Assembly: GCA_030263805.2 (NCBI GenBank)
Contig: CP136010.1
Span: forward strand, 4,293,001 to 4,357,000
Reading direction: 5' to 3'
DNA length: 64,000 nucleotides
From: Pseudomonas sp. FeN3W
GTDB taxonomy: Bacteria > Pseudomonadota > Gammaproteobacteria > Pseudomonadales > Pseudomonadaceae
Shown here: one piece after another, positions 43,703-52,130 of the stretch
Position numbering within the stretch: position 1 is the first letter of the stretch
Layout of the letters: each line of letters opens with the position of its first letter
Translations under genes and position numbers: made by a program
Notes under the pieces: generated by a model
The model's database searches: none
What the model was told of the DNA's origin: nothing
What the model saw: the letters and a program-made list of their open reading frames with translations, nothing else

Positions 43703-45049
43703 ATGCAGCCTTCCACCCAAGCATCCAACGCCTGGCGCGTGCTGTTTCTGCTGTTCCTGGCAAACCTGTTCAACTTCTTCGATCGCACCATTCCGGCGAT
43801 CATCGCCGAGCCGATCCGCCTGGAATGGAGCCTCAACGATTTCCAGCTCGGTCTGATCGGTACCGCCTTCACCATCGTCTACGCCATTGCCGGGCTGCCC
43901 CTGGGGCGCATGGCGGACCTCGGTTCGCGGCGCAAGATCATGGGCTGGGGGCTCACCGCCTGGAGCGGCCTGACCGCGGTCAACGGGCTGGCCTGGAACT
44001 TCTGGAGCTTCCTGCTGGTGCGCATGGGCATCGGCATCGGCGAAGCCAGTTACGCACCGGCCGCCAACTCGCTGATCGGCGATCTGTTTCCGGCGCACAA
44101 GCGCTCACGGGCCATGGGCATCTTCATGCTCGGCCTGCCGCTGGGCCTGCTGCTGGCGTTCTTCACCATCGGTTCCATGGTCGAGGCGTTCGGCAGCTGG
44201 CGCGCGCCCTTCTTCATCGCCGCCGTGCCGGGCCTGGTACTGGCGTTGTTCATCTTTCTGATCAAGGAGCCCAAGCGCGGCGCCGCCGAGACCGTCAAGG
44301 TTTCCCAAGAGCGGGTGCAGCAGCCGATCCGCAAGGTGCTGTCGATTCGCACGTTCTGGTGGCTGGTGCTGGCCGGGCTGGCGTTCAACTTCGCCACCTA
44401 TGCCTGCAACGCCTTCATGGTGCCGCTGCTGATGCGTTATCACGGTGTCTCGCTGGTACAGGCGTCGGTCGCCACCGGTGTGATCGTCGGCTTGACCGGT
44501 CTGTTCGGGCTGACCCTGGGCGGCTGGGTCGCTGACCGTATCCACCAGCGCTTCGCCCGTGGGCGCCTGATTTTCGCCGCGGTGAGCATGCTGATCGCCA
44601 CCGTCGCGACCGGCTATGCGCTGCTGGCCGGGCGCATCGAAGTCGGTGTGTTCGTCGCGGTGTTCAGCATTGGTTGGCTGTTCTCCTACAACTTCTATAC
44701 CTGCGTCTACACGGCCATTCAGGACGTGGTCGAACCGCGTCTGCGGGCCACGGCCATGGCGCTGTTCTTCGCCGGGCTATACCTGCTCGGTGGTGGCATG
44801 GGCACCGTGGTGGTGGGGCTGCTTTCGGACCACTTCGCCGAAGGAGCGATGCTTGCGGCGGGCGCCAGCGAGATGACCGAGGCCTTCCGCGCCGAGGGTC
44901 TGCACGGGGCGATGTACCTGATACCTGCGACGCTGCTGCTGACCATGCTGTTCCTGTTCCAGGCATCGCGGACCTTTTGCGCCGATGCCAAGCGCATGAC
45001 TGCCGGGATGACGGCCGATGCGTCCGGCGCGGAGGCGGTGCCTGCCTGA
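43703..45049 (+). CDS. MFS transporter, spinster-like
   Basis: The 448-residue protein has 12 predicted helices. NLFNFFDRTIPAIIAEPI opens the first helix, as in spinster-like MFS proteins of Pseudomonas. GRMADLGSRRKIMGWGL is the conserved loop 2-3 motif and RMGIGIGEASYAPAANSLIGD the helix 5 region typical of this group. The substrate is unknown. It follows the hydroxypyruvate genes by 120 bp on the same strand, so uptake or export of a related organic acid is possible but unproven. It is followed by a strong terminator. Confidence 0.85.
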   Translation: MQPSTQASNAWRVLFLLFLANLFNFFDRTIPAIIAEPIRLEWSLNDFQLGLIGTAFTIVYAIAGLPLGRMADLGSRRKIMGWGLTAWSGLTAVNGLAWNFWSFLLVRMGIGIGEASYAPAANSLIGDLFPAHKRSRAMGIFMLGLPLGLLLAFFTIGSMVEAFGSWRAPFFIAAVPGLVLALFIFLIKEPKRGAAETVKVSQERVQQPIRKVLSIRTFWWLVLAGLAFNFATYACNAFMVPLLMRYHGVSLVQASVATGVIVGLTGLFGLTLGGWVADRIHQRFARGRLIFAAVSMLIATVATGYALLAGRIEVGVFVAVFSIGWLFSYNFYTCVYTAIQDVVEPRLRATAMALFFAGLYLLGGGMGTVVVGLLSDHFAEGAMLAAGASEMTEAFRAEGLHGAMYLIPATLLLTMLFLFQASRTFCADAKRMTAGMTADASGAEAVPA

Positions 45050-45072
45050 TACGGTGTTGCGTTATGGGGTTT

Positions 45073-45105
45073 ATGCCCGGACCAGCGATGGCCGGGCATT
45101 TTTTT
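45073..45105 (+). terminator. Rho-independent terminator after the MFS gene
   Basis: The stem ATGCCCGG/CCGGGCAT (45073-45080 and 45092-45099) extends inward, past one bulged A, to CCA/TGG with a GCGA (GNRA-type) tetraloop. TTTTTTTC follows. Confidence 0.9.
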
Positions 45106-45209
45106 CACCTGAGGAAAGCCATCGAGCGGTCAACCGACGATAGGCCTGCATTGGCGGGCCGCCTCCTTTACACTGCGCGGCCGTTTTTTCAGTACCCGTG
45201 GAATACGCC

Positions 45210-46475
45210 ATGCTCAACGCCCCATCTGCCCGCGCCTGCGGCATCGACTTCGGCACCTCCAACTCAACGGTCGGCTGGTGGCGTCCCGGCGTCGATCCGC
45301 TGATCGCGCTGGAAGGCGAGCAACCGACCTTGCCCTCGGTGGTGTTCTTCAATCTCGAAGAACGCCGGCCGGTCTACGGCCGCCAGGCGCTGAGCGAATA
45401 CCTGGAAGGCTACGAAGGCCGTCTGATGCGCTCGCTCAAGAGTCTATTGGGCTCCAAGCTGCTGAAAAGCGAAACCACCGTGCTCGGCAGCGCCATGCCG
45501 TTCAAGGAAATCCTCGGTCTGTTCCTCGGTACCCTCAAGCAGCGTGCCGAGACGGCCGCCGGCCGGCCATTCGAGGAAGTCGTATTGGGGCGACCGGTGT
45601 TTTTCGTCGATGACGACCCGCAGGCCGACCGCGAGGCATCGGACACCCTGGCCGCCGCCGCCCGCAAGATCGGCTTCAAGGAAGTATCCTTCCAATACGA
45701 GCCGATCGCTGCGGCATTCGATTACGAGTCGCGTATCGAACGCGAAGAGCGCGTATTGATCGTCGATATCGGCGGTGGTACTTCCGACTTCTCGCTGGTG
45801 CGGCTGTCGCCCGAGCGCCGTGCTGTCGATGATCGACAGGCGGACATTCTCGCTACCGGCGGCGTGCATATCGGCGGTACCGACTTCGACAAGCAGCTCA
45901 GCCTGAGCGGGGTCATGCCGCTGTTCGGCTATGGCAGCCGGATGAAGAGCGACGCGCCGATGCCGACCAGCACCCACCTCAACCTGGCGACCTGGCACAC
46001 CATCAACGCGGTCTACGCGCCGGCCTCGCTACGAGCACTGCAGAGCATGCGCTACGACATCGTCGACCCCTCCGGCATCGACCGGCTGTTCCGCCTGATC
46101 GAGCAGCGTGCCGGGCACTGGCTGGCGATGCAGGTGGAGCAGGGCAAGATCGAGCTGACCGAGGCGGAGCGGTTCGCCATCGACTTCCAGCGTATCGAGC
46201 CGCAATTGCAGGTCGAGCTGACGCGCCAGGGTTTCGAAGGTGCCATCGCGTCACTGCTCGAGCGTATCGGTGCCAGCATCGCGCAGCTGCTGGCGGATGC
46301 CGCTGTGCGCCATGATGAGGTCGATACGGTGTTTTTCACCGGCGGCTCCAGCGCCATTCCGGCATTGCGCGACAGCGTCGCCAGCCTGTTGCCGCGGGCC
46401 CGGCACGTCGAAGGCAACCGTTTCGGCAGCATTGGCAGCGGATTGGCCATCGAGGCGTGCAAGCGCTACGGTTGA
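45210..46475 (+). CDS. yegD: Hsp70-like protein, YegD type
   Basis: The 421-residue actin-like ATPase begins ARACGIDFGTSNSTVGWW (phosphate 1 motif). VVLGRPVFFVDDDPQADRE, FQYEPIAAAFDYESRI, VDIGGGTSDFSLVRL (phosphate 2) and VFFTGGSSAIPALRDSV (adenosine motif) follow. It lacks the substrate-binding domain and lid of DnaK, as YegD does. Its role is unknown. ATG 45210 is preferred over GTG 45198 because it begins the recognisable sequence. It is followed by a CHAD gene on the same strand about 120 bp later. Confidence 0.85.
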   Translation: MLNAPSARACGIDFGTSNSTVGWWRPGVDPLIALEGEQPTLPSVVFFNLEERRPVYGRQALSEYLEGYEGRLMRSLKSLLGSKLLKSETTVLGSAMPFKEILGLFLGTLKQRAETAAGRPFEEVVLGRPVFFVDDDPQADREASDTLAAAARKIGFKEVSFQYEPIAAAFDYESRIEREERVLIVDIGGGTSDFSLVRLSPERRAVDDRQADILATGGVHIGGTDFDKQLSLSGVMPLFGYGSRMKSDAPMPTSTHLNLATWHTINAVYAPASLRALQSMRYDIVDPSGIDRLFRLIEQRAGHWLAMQVEQGKIELTEAERFAIDFQRIEPQLQVELTRQGFEGAIASLLERIGASIAQLLADAAVRHDEVDTVFFTGGSSAIPALRDSVASLLPRARHVEGNRFGSIGSGLAIEACKRYG

Positions 46476-46593
46476 GGCGAAATCTTGGTGTCGCTGACAC
46501 AAAATCTTCACATTGCCGGGATAACACCTGGCGTGGCGCGCGGGTCTCAATACGGATGCTCCGGCGGAGTGTGTCATTGAGGGAATAACGCGA

Positions 46594-47502
46594 ATGGCTT
46601 ATCGAATACGCCCAGCGCGCAACGCTGCCAAAGAGGTACGCAAGGCTGCGCTGAGGCGCATCAACAAGGCGATCCAGGCGCTCTGTGTCGAACCGTCCGA
46701 GCGTGCCGAGGGCGTTCATCAGGCGCGCAAGCGCTTCAAGGAACTGCGCGCGCTGCTACGGCTGGTGCGCGAACCGCTCGGTGCGCGTTTCAACGTCGAC
46801 AATCGTCGGCTGCGCGATGCCGGGCGACGCCTGGCCGAGTCACGCGATGCCGCCGCCATGCTGGAAAGCTGGGACGCCCTGGCGCGCACCGATCAGCCTC
46901 TGTTCGTCAGCGATGCGTTCCGCCAGATCCGTCTGCGCCTGCAGCAGCGCGCCGCGCCGGATGGCGAGGTGCATACCGGCTTCGATGTGGAGGTGACGCA
47001 GGTGCTGGGTGATCTGCGTGCACTGACTCGGGAGGTGCAGCACTGGAAATTGCCGGGCAAGGGCTTCGGCTTGCTCGCCGCGGGCTTTCGGCGAACCTAC
47101 GCCGATGGAGTGCGGGATCTCGCACGTGCGCAGAAGGCGGACTCGGATACGCTGCTGCACGAGTGGCGCAAGCGGGTGAAGGACCACTGGTATCACTGCC
47201 AGCTGCTCTCGCCGTGCTGGCCGGGTGCGCTGGAAAGCCGTGCGGAACAGCTCAAGCAGGTCGCCGATGCGCTGGGTGACGACCACGACCTGGCAGTGAT
47301 GATGCAGCTGATGCAGGGCGAGCCCGAGCTGTTCGGCACACCGGAAACCCGTGAAGCGTTGCAGCGCTGTATCGAGCAGCGGCGGACACAGTTGCAACAG
47401 GGCGCGCTGCGCCTGGGCCGGCGCTTGTATGCCGAACCGCCAAAGGCGCTGACGGAACGGGTCGGAGCGTACTGGCGTATCGCGCGCAAGGAACAGGAAT
47501 AG
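46594..47502 (+). CDS. CHAD-domain protein
   Basis: The 302-residue helical, strongly basic protein belongs to the CHAD (conserved histidine alpha-helical) family. Conserved His/Arg/Lys clusters are visible as VHQARKRFKELRALLRLV near 40-57, LHEWRKRVKDHWYH near 188-201 and LGDDHDLAVMM near 227. CHAD proteins bind inorganic polyphosphate. There is no CYTH triphosphatase domain here, unlike the fused form. It probably forms its own unit, with GAGGGAATAACGCG before the ATG. Confidence 0.88.
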   Translation: MAYRIRPARNAAKEVRKAALRRINKAIQALCVEPSERAEGVHQARKRFKELRALLRLVREPLGARFNVDNRRLRDAGRRLAESRDAAAMLESWDALARTDQPLFVSDAFRQIRLRLQQRAAPDGEVHTGFDVEVTQVLGDLRALTREVQHWKLPGKGFGLLAAGFRRTYADGVRDLARAQKADSDTLLHEWRKRVKDHWYHCQLLSPCWPGALESRAEQLKQVADALGDDHDLAVMMQLMQGEPELFGTPETREALQRCIEQRRTQLQQGALRLGRRLYAEPPKALTERVGAYWRIARKEQE

Positions 47503-47540
47503 GCGACCTGCGCTTCGTCCAGGCCGCTCTGGGAAAGGCG

Positions 47541-47569
47541 CCGCCTCGCTCAGTTCGAGACCGAGGCGG
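47541..47569. terminator. Inverted repeat between convergent CHAD and rapA genes
   Basis: CCGCCTCG (47541-47548) and CGAGGCGG (47562-47569) form an 8-bp stem with a 13-nt loop. There is no T run on either side, so it is at best a weak bidirectional terminator. Confidence 0.35.
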
Positions 47570-47645
47570 TTCAGCCGCTGGCGCGTTGACCTGAAAGGAA
47601 GGGCTGGCCCCCGCCTTCAGGACGCCCGAGCAAAGCGCCGCCGGC

Positions 47646-50495
47646 TCAACCGGCGACCAGTACCCGTATCGCCTCCAGCCGCAAGGCTGCCTTTTCCAAT
47701 GCCGCCAGGCCGTCTTCGCGTTGCTGGCGCAGGGCTTCGATCTCGCTGTCGCGCACGCTCGGGTTGACTGCCTGCAGGGCTACCAGTCGCGCCAGCTCCT
47801 CATCCAGACCAGCCTTCAGCTTGCGTTGCGCCTCGGCAACGCGCTCGCTGTGGCGAGGCCCGATCTTGGCTTCGGCGGCGGCGATCTGGGTGGCCAGCAC
47901 GTCGCGCTGGGCCTGGACGAACTTGTTGGCACTGGCCCGCGGCACGCTTTCCAGCTGATCGTTGAGCGTATCGAAGGCCACCTTCGAGGCCAGGTCGTTG
48001 CCATTGCCGTCGAGCAGGCAGCGCAGCGCCAACGGCGGCAGGAAGCGGCTGAGCTGCAGCACGCGCGGCGCCACCACCTCGCTGACGAACAGCAGTTCGA
48101 GCAGCACGGTGCCCGGCTTGAGCGCCTTGTTCTTGATCAGCGCGACGGCGGTGTTGCCCATGGAGCCGGACAGCACCAGGTCCATGCCGCCCTGCACCAT
48201 GGGATGTTCCCAAGTGAGGAACTGCATGTCCTCGCGGGCCAGGGCCTGCTCGCGGTCGTAGGTGATGGTCACGGCCTCGTCGTCGCCCAGCGGGAAGCTG
48301 GCATCCAGCATCTTCTCGCTGGGGCGCAGCACCAGGGCGTTTTCCGAGTGATCCTCGCTATCGATGCCGAACGCGTCGAACAGCTGCTCCATATAGATCG
48401 GCAGGGCGAACTGGTCGTCCTGCTCCTCGATGGCTTCGACCAGCGCCTTGCCTTGTTCGCCGCCGCCGGAATTGAGCTCCAGCAGACGGTCGCGACCACT
48501 GTGCAGCTCGGCTTCGAGACGCTCGCGCTCGGCGCGGGCCTCGTCGATCAGCTGTTGATAGGCATCGTCGTCACCTTCTTCCAGCTGTGCCAGCAGCCGC
48601 TGACCGAAGCGGTGCTGCAGTGCGTTGCCGGTCGGGCAGGTGTTGAGGAAGGCGTTCAGCGCCTGGTGATACCACTGGAACAGGCGCTCCTGCGGGCTGG
48701 TTTCCAGGTACGGCACGTGCAGCTGGATGGTGTGCTGCTGGCCGATGCGGTCGAGACGGCCGATGCGCTGCTCGAGAAGGTCCGGGTGCGCCGGCAGATC
48801 GAACAGCACCAGATGGTGGCTGAACTGGAAGTTGCGGCCTTCGCTGCCGATTTCCGAGCAGATCAGCACCTGCGCGCCGAACTCCTCGTCGGCGAAGTAG
48901 GCCGCGGCGCGGTCGCGTTCGAGGATGCTCATGCCTTCGTGGAATACCGTGGCCGGGATGCCGGAGCGCACGCGCAGCGCGTCCTCCAGATCCAGCGCAG
49001 TCTCGGCGTGGGCGCAGATGACCAGCACCTTGTACTTCTTCAGCATCTTCAGGGTGTCGATCAGCCACTCGACACGCGGGTCGAACTGCCACCAGCGGTT
49101 CTGCTCGTCGGCCGGTTCCTGCTGACTCTGGAAGGCGACTTCCGGATACAGCTCGGCGTGCTCGCCCAGCGGCAGCTCCATGTATTCGGCCGGGCAGGGC
49201 AGCGGGTAGGGGTGCAGCTGGCGCTCGGGAAAGCCCTGCACGGCGGCGCGCGTATTGCGGAACAGCAGGCGGCCGGTGCCGTGACGGTCGAGCAGCTCGC
49301 GGATCAGCCGACTGCTGGCCTCAATGTCGCCATCGGTGGCGGCGGCCAGCAGGGCTTCGCCCTCGGCGCCGAGGAAATCGTGGATAGTTTGGTGTGCCTG
49401 CTGCGAGAGACGACCCTCGTCGAGCAGTTCCTGCACGGCTTCGGCCACTGGCTGATAGCTGGAGCTCTCGGCGCGGAAGGCATCGAGGTCATGGAAACGA
49501 TTCGGATCGAGCAGGCGCAGACGTGCGAAGTGGCTGTCCAGGCCGAGCTGTTCGGGTGTCGCGGTCAGCAGCAGCACGCCGGGAATCACTTCAGCCAGCT
49601 GTTCGACCAGCGTGTATTCGGCGCTGGCGCCTTCCGGATGCCAGACCAGGTGATGCGCCTCGTCCACCACCAGCAGGTCCCAGCCGGCGGCGAAGGCGGC
49701 GTCCTGGGCGCGCTCGTCTTCCTTCAGCCACTCCAGCGAGACCAGCGCCAGTTGAGTGTCTTCGAAGGGGTTGCGGGCATCGCTCTCGATGAAGCGCTCG
49801 GCATCGAACAGCGCGACTTCCAGGTTGAAGCGGCGGCGCATCTCCACCAGCCACTGATGCTGCAGGTTCTCCGGTACCAGGATCAGCACCCGGCTGGCGC
49901 GGCCGGAGAGCAGCTGGCGATGGAGGATCAGGCCGGCCTCGATGGTCTTGCCCAGACCCACTTCGTCGGCCAGCAGCACGCGCGGGGCGATGCGGTCGGC
50001 GACTTCCTTGGCGATGTGCAGCTGGTGCGCGATGGGTTGCGCCCGCACGCCACCGAGGCCCCACAGCGAGGACTGCAACTGGGCGCTCTGATGCTGCAGG
50101 GTGTGGTAGCGCAGGCTGAACCAGGCCAGCGGGTCGATCTGCCCGGCGAACAGGCGGTCGCTGGCCAGGCGGAACTGAATGAAGTTCGACAGCTGGGTTT
50201 CCGGCAGGGTGCGGGCTTCGTTCTGCGCGGTCAGGCCGTGGTAGACCAGCAGGCCGTCGACGTCGTCGACCTCGCGCACGGTCATCTTCCAGCCTTCGAA
50301 GTGGGTGATCTCGTCACCCGGGACGAAGCGTACGCGGGTCAGTGGCGCGCTGCGCGTCGCATACTGGCGGGTTTCGCCGGTGGCCGGGTAGAGCACGGTG
50401 AGCATCCGCCCATCCTGGGTGAGGATGGTTCCGAGGCCGAGTTCCGCCTCGCTGTCGCTGATCCAGCGTTGCCCCGGTAGATACTGCTGCGCCAT
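47646..50495 (-). CDS. rapA: RNA polymerase-associated ATPase RapA
   Basis: The 949-residue Swi2/Snf2-family ATPase binds RNA polymerase and frees it after transcription under salt stress. Two tandem Tudor-like N-terminal domains come first ([19 protein letters not shown]). The helicase core has Walker [17 protein letters not shown] near residue 175, DEAH motif [10 protein letters not shown] near 279, and C-terminal helicase motifs [17 protein letters not shown] and [11 protein letters not shown]. The length equals the E. coli protein (968). A 115-bp control region separates it from the small plus-strand gene upstream. Confidence 0.96.
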   Translation of the reverse strand: MAQQYLPGQRWISDSEAELGLGTILTQDGRMLTVLYPATGETRQYATRSAPLTRVRFVPGDEITHFEGWKMTVREVDDVDGLLVYHGLTAQNEARTLPETQLSNFIQFRLASDRLFAGQIDPLAWFSLRYHTLQHQSAQLQSSLWGLGGVRAQPIAHQLHIAKEVADRIAPRVLLADEVGLGKTIEAGLILHRQLLSGRASRVLILVPENLQHQWLVEMRRRFNLEVALFDAERFIESDARNPFEDTQLALVSLEWLKEDERAQDAAFAAGWDLLVVDEAHHLVWHPEGASAEYTLVEQLAEVIPGVLLLTATPEQLGLDSHFARLRLLDPNRFHDLDAFRAESSSYQPVAEAVQELLDEGRLSQQAHQTIHDFLGAEGEALLAAATDGDIEASSRLIRELLDRHGTGRLLFRNTRAAVQGFPERQLHPYPLPCPAEYMELPLGEHAELYPEVAFQSQQEPADEQNRWWQFDPRVEWLIDTLKMLKKYKVLVICAHAETALDLEDALRVRSGIPATVFHEGMSILERDRAAAYFADEEFGAQVLICSEIGSEGRNFQFSHHLVLFDLPAHPDLLEQRIGRLDRIGQQHTIQLHVPYLETSPQERLFQWYHQALNAFLNTCPTGNALQHRFGQRLLAQLEEGDDDAYQQLIDEARAERERLEAELHSGRDRLLELNSGGGEQGKALVEAIEEQDDQFALPIYMEQLFDAFGIDSEDHSENALVLRPSEKMLDASFPLGDDEAVTITYDREQALAREDMQFLTWEHPMVQGGMDLVLSGSMGNTAVALIKNKALKPGTVLLELLFVSEVVAPRVLQLSRFLPPLALRCLLDGNGNDLASKVAFDTLNDQLESVPRASANKFVQAQRDVLATQIAAAEAKIGPRHSERVAEAQRKLKAGLDEELARLVALQAVNPSVRDSEIEALRQQREDGLAALEKAALRLEAIRVLVAG

Positions 50496-50646
50496 GCTGC
50501 CTCCCGCTGTGAAAAAGCCGGCTATGGTAACGGAACGTCGCCATCAGGGCGACGACCGATGGCGACTGCGTGACGCATGAAGTGTAGCGGTCCTGTTAAA
50601 GTTGGCCGGTGCCACGCCGATTCATCGGTAAAGAAGGGTAACCAGC

Positions 50647-50943
50647 ATGCTGCCACCCATCCCATCAGGCGTATTCCCGGTCAACGCCCAGCAGGACGCG
50701 GTCAAGCCGCGCCCGGAGATCGCACCGGTGGTGCCCGTGCAGCCGAGTTCGGGCGAAAGTGCGGTTACCCTCGACCGACGGCATCCGCAGGAGAGCGCCG
50801 AGATGCTGCGCGACGAGCAGCGGCGGCGTCAGCGCCGGGGTTATACCCCGGAGGAACTGGCGACCGGCGAGACCGATGAGCAGGACCAGGCCGAGCTCGA
50901 AGAGCTGCCGCGCCAGGGACTCTGGGTAGACGTCGAGGTCTGA
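50647..50943 (+). CDS. Conserved small Pseudomonas protein, function unknown
   Basis: The 98-residue hydrophilic protein starts MLPPIPSGVFPVNAQQD. The centre is Arg-rich (RDEQRRRQRRGYTPEEL) and the end is acidic. It has no signal, Cys or membrane segment and is probably largely unstructured. It is divergent from rapA and followed 7 bp later by the AlkB-type gene, with which it likely forms an operon. I recall such proteins as conserved hypotheticals in Pseudomonas, sometimes misnamed as a dehydrogenase. Confidence 0.7.
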   Translation: MLPPIPSGVFPVNAQQDAVKPRPEIAPVVPVQPSSGESAVTLDRRHPQESAEMLRDEQRRRQRRGYTPEELATGETDEQDQAELEELPRQGLWVDVEV

Positions 50944-50950
50944 GGTGTTC

Positions 50951-51562
50951 ATGACCGACCCTGGCCACGCTTCATCGATCGAGTTGCCGGACGCGGCACT
51001 GGACTACCGCCCGGGGTGGGCCGACAGCGAAACCGCCGATGCCTGGCTGCAGGAGCTCATCAGCGCCACGCCCTGGTCGCAACCCGAAATTCGAATCTAT
51101 GGCCGCCAGGTTGCCGTACCACGCCTGGTCGCCTGGTATGGCGACGCGGATGCTGGGTATCGCTATTCCGGTCTGCGACATGATCCGCTGGCCTGGACCC
51201 CGCTGTTGCACGACATCCGTGAGCGTCTGCAGAACGAGACCGGCCACCACTTCAACGGTGTGTTGCTGAACCTGTATCGCGACGGACGCGACGCCATGGG
51301 CTGGCACAGTGACGATGAGCCCGAGCTGGGCGATTGCCCGACGGTCGCTTCGCTGAGTCTCGGCGCCGAGCGGCGCTTCGATCTGCGGCGCAAGGGCAGT
51401 GGGCGGATTCGATATTCGCTCGTCCTCGCTCATGGCTCGCTGCTGGTCATGAGGGGCGCGACGCAGCATCATTGGCAACACCAGATCGCGCGGACCAGCA
51501 AGGTGCTGCAGCCGCGCCTCAACCTGACCTTCCGCCTGATCGAGACGAGACCGAGCAAATGA
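50951..51562 (+). CDS. AlkB-family 2-oxoglutarate/Fe(II) dioxygenase
   Basis: This is a 203-residue oxygenase of the AlkB group, which removes alkyl lesions from nucleic acids by oxidation. The iron ligands are in GWHSDDEPEL (His and Asp near residues 118 and 120) and the distal His in MRGATQHHWQHQI near 171. The 2-oxoglutarate-binding Arg lies in RLNLTFR near 195. NLYRDGRDAMGWH and PTVASLSLGAERRF are typical of the ALKBH2/3-like branch. ATG 50951 has GAGG 5 bp upstream; GTG 50945 is too close. It overlaps the next small gene by 4 bp. Confidence 0.9.
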   Translation: MTDPGHASSIELPDAALDYRPGWADSETADAWLQELISATPWSQPEIRIYGRQVAVPRLVAWYGDADAGYRYSGLRHDPLAWTPLLHDIRERLQNETGHHFNGVLLNLYRDGRDAMGWHSDDEPELGDCPTVASLSLGAERRFDLRRKGSGRIRYSLVLAHGSLLVMRGATQHHWQHQIARTSKVLQPRLNLTFRLIETRPSK

Positions 51563-51720
51563 GCAGCGACGAGAAGTTGATCGACTTCAGTGCAGAGCGC
51601 GCAAAGCGCATTCACGACCTCAACGACAAACGCCTCGAGGAGATGCGCAAGACTTTCGAGCAGGCCCTGCCGCTGGGCAAGGCGAAGAAGAAGGGTAAAC
51701 ACTCTCCGAAGAAGCGTTAA
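51559..51720 (+). CDS. Small basic protein coupled to the AlkB-type gene
   Basis: The 53-residue protein begins with the helical, charged MSSDEKLIDFSAERAKRIHD and ends with a Lys-rich tail (GKAKKKGKHSPKKR). Its ATG overlaps the dioxygenase stop (ATGA), so it is translationally coupled. The tail could bind nucleic acid. No named family is recognised. A longer frame in the same register back to 51334 is a shadow of the dioxygenase gene. Confidence 0.7.
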   Translation: MSSDEKLIDFSAERAKRIHDLNDKRLEEMRKTFEQALPLGKAKKKGKHSPKKR

Positions 51721-51817
51721 CCGCGTTCCCCCTCCACATTTGCACATATCGATTCGCTATTAGCCGATCGGCTTTTGCTCCTGCCCGCTGTTTATTGCCT
51801 TCAACACCCCTGTTTTC

Positions 51818-51831
51818 TTGACCTGGATCAG
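51818..51831 (+). promoter_or_regulatory. Upstream Anr/FNR-type box
   Basis: TTGACCTGGATCAG is close to the Anr/FNR consensus TTGAT-N4-ATCAA (8 of 10 positions). Its centre lies exactly 50 bp before that of the second box. Confidence 0.55.
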
Positions 51832-51867
51832 TCGTTGCGCACGGCTGTGCGCGCTGCTTTGCGGCCA

Positions 51868-51881
51868 TTGACCGGGGTCAA
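51868..51881 (+). promoter_or_regulatory. Proximal Anr/FNR-type box and promoter of the ccoM-like gene
   Basis: TTGACCGGGGTCAA is a perfect dyad that fits TTGAT-N4-ATCAA at 8 of 10 positions. A -10-like TAACTT (51904-51909) lies where it would be if the box were centred at -41.5, the class II activator position used by Anr. This predicts induction at low oxygen. Confidence 0.7.
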
Positions 51882-51949
51882 TTTTTTTAGGCGGGAGCGG
51901 GTTTAACTTGAACCCATCGAACACGAATCAGGTTTCGGAGGTAGGTCTC

Positions 51950-52057
51950 ATGTTTGTCGATAATGTGGTGCTCGCAGGGGTGGTCACGGTCGGCCTGATG
52001 GTCGCCTTCCTCGGAGGCTTCGGATATTTCATCTGGCGGGACGCGCACAAGAAGTAG
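51950..52057 (+). CDS. ccoM: Probable cbb3-type cytochrome oxidase subunit CcoM
   Basis: This 35-residue single-helix membrane protein has a short acidic N-terminus (MFVDN), one long helix (VVLAGVVTVGLMVAFLGGFGYFI) and a basic tail ending RDAHKK. GGAGGT at 51937-51942 is an excellent ribosome site 7 bp from the ATG. Size, topology and tail agree with what I recall of CcoM, the extra subunit found in the cbb3 oxidase of P. stutzeri. Anr-type boxes upstream suit a micro-aerobic oxidase subunit, and a perfect terminator follows. It is too short for routine gene calling. The identity is from memory, not a search. Confidence 0.72.
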   Translation: MFVDNVVLAGVVTVGLMVAFLGGFGYFIWRDAHKK

Positions 52058-52095
52058 TCGATTCCCGACAGATTCAAAGAGCACGCAAGGCATTT

Positions 52096-52121
52096 AGGCG
52101 ACCTATGGTCGCCTTTTTTTT
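52096..52121 (+). terminator. Rho-independent terminator of the ccoM-like gene
   Basis: A perfect 8-bp stem AGGCGACC/GGTCGCCT with a TAT loop is followed by eight T (52114-52121). It lies 38 bp past the stop; the convergent pulA gene ends 10 bp further on. Confidence 0.93.
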
Positions 52122-52130
52122 GCGCGCGAT

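Noticed and set aside
47721..50480. 919-codon plus-strand open frame opposite rapA
   Set aside because: It mirrors rapA almost exactly, has no ribosome site and shows no recognisable domain; rapA motifs are unambiguous.
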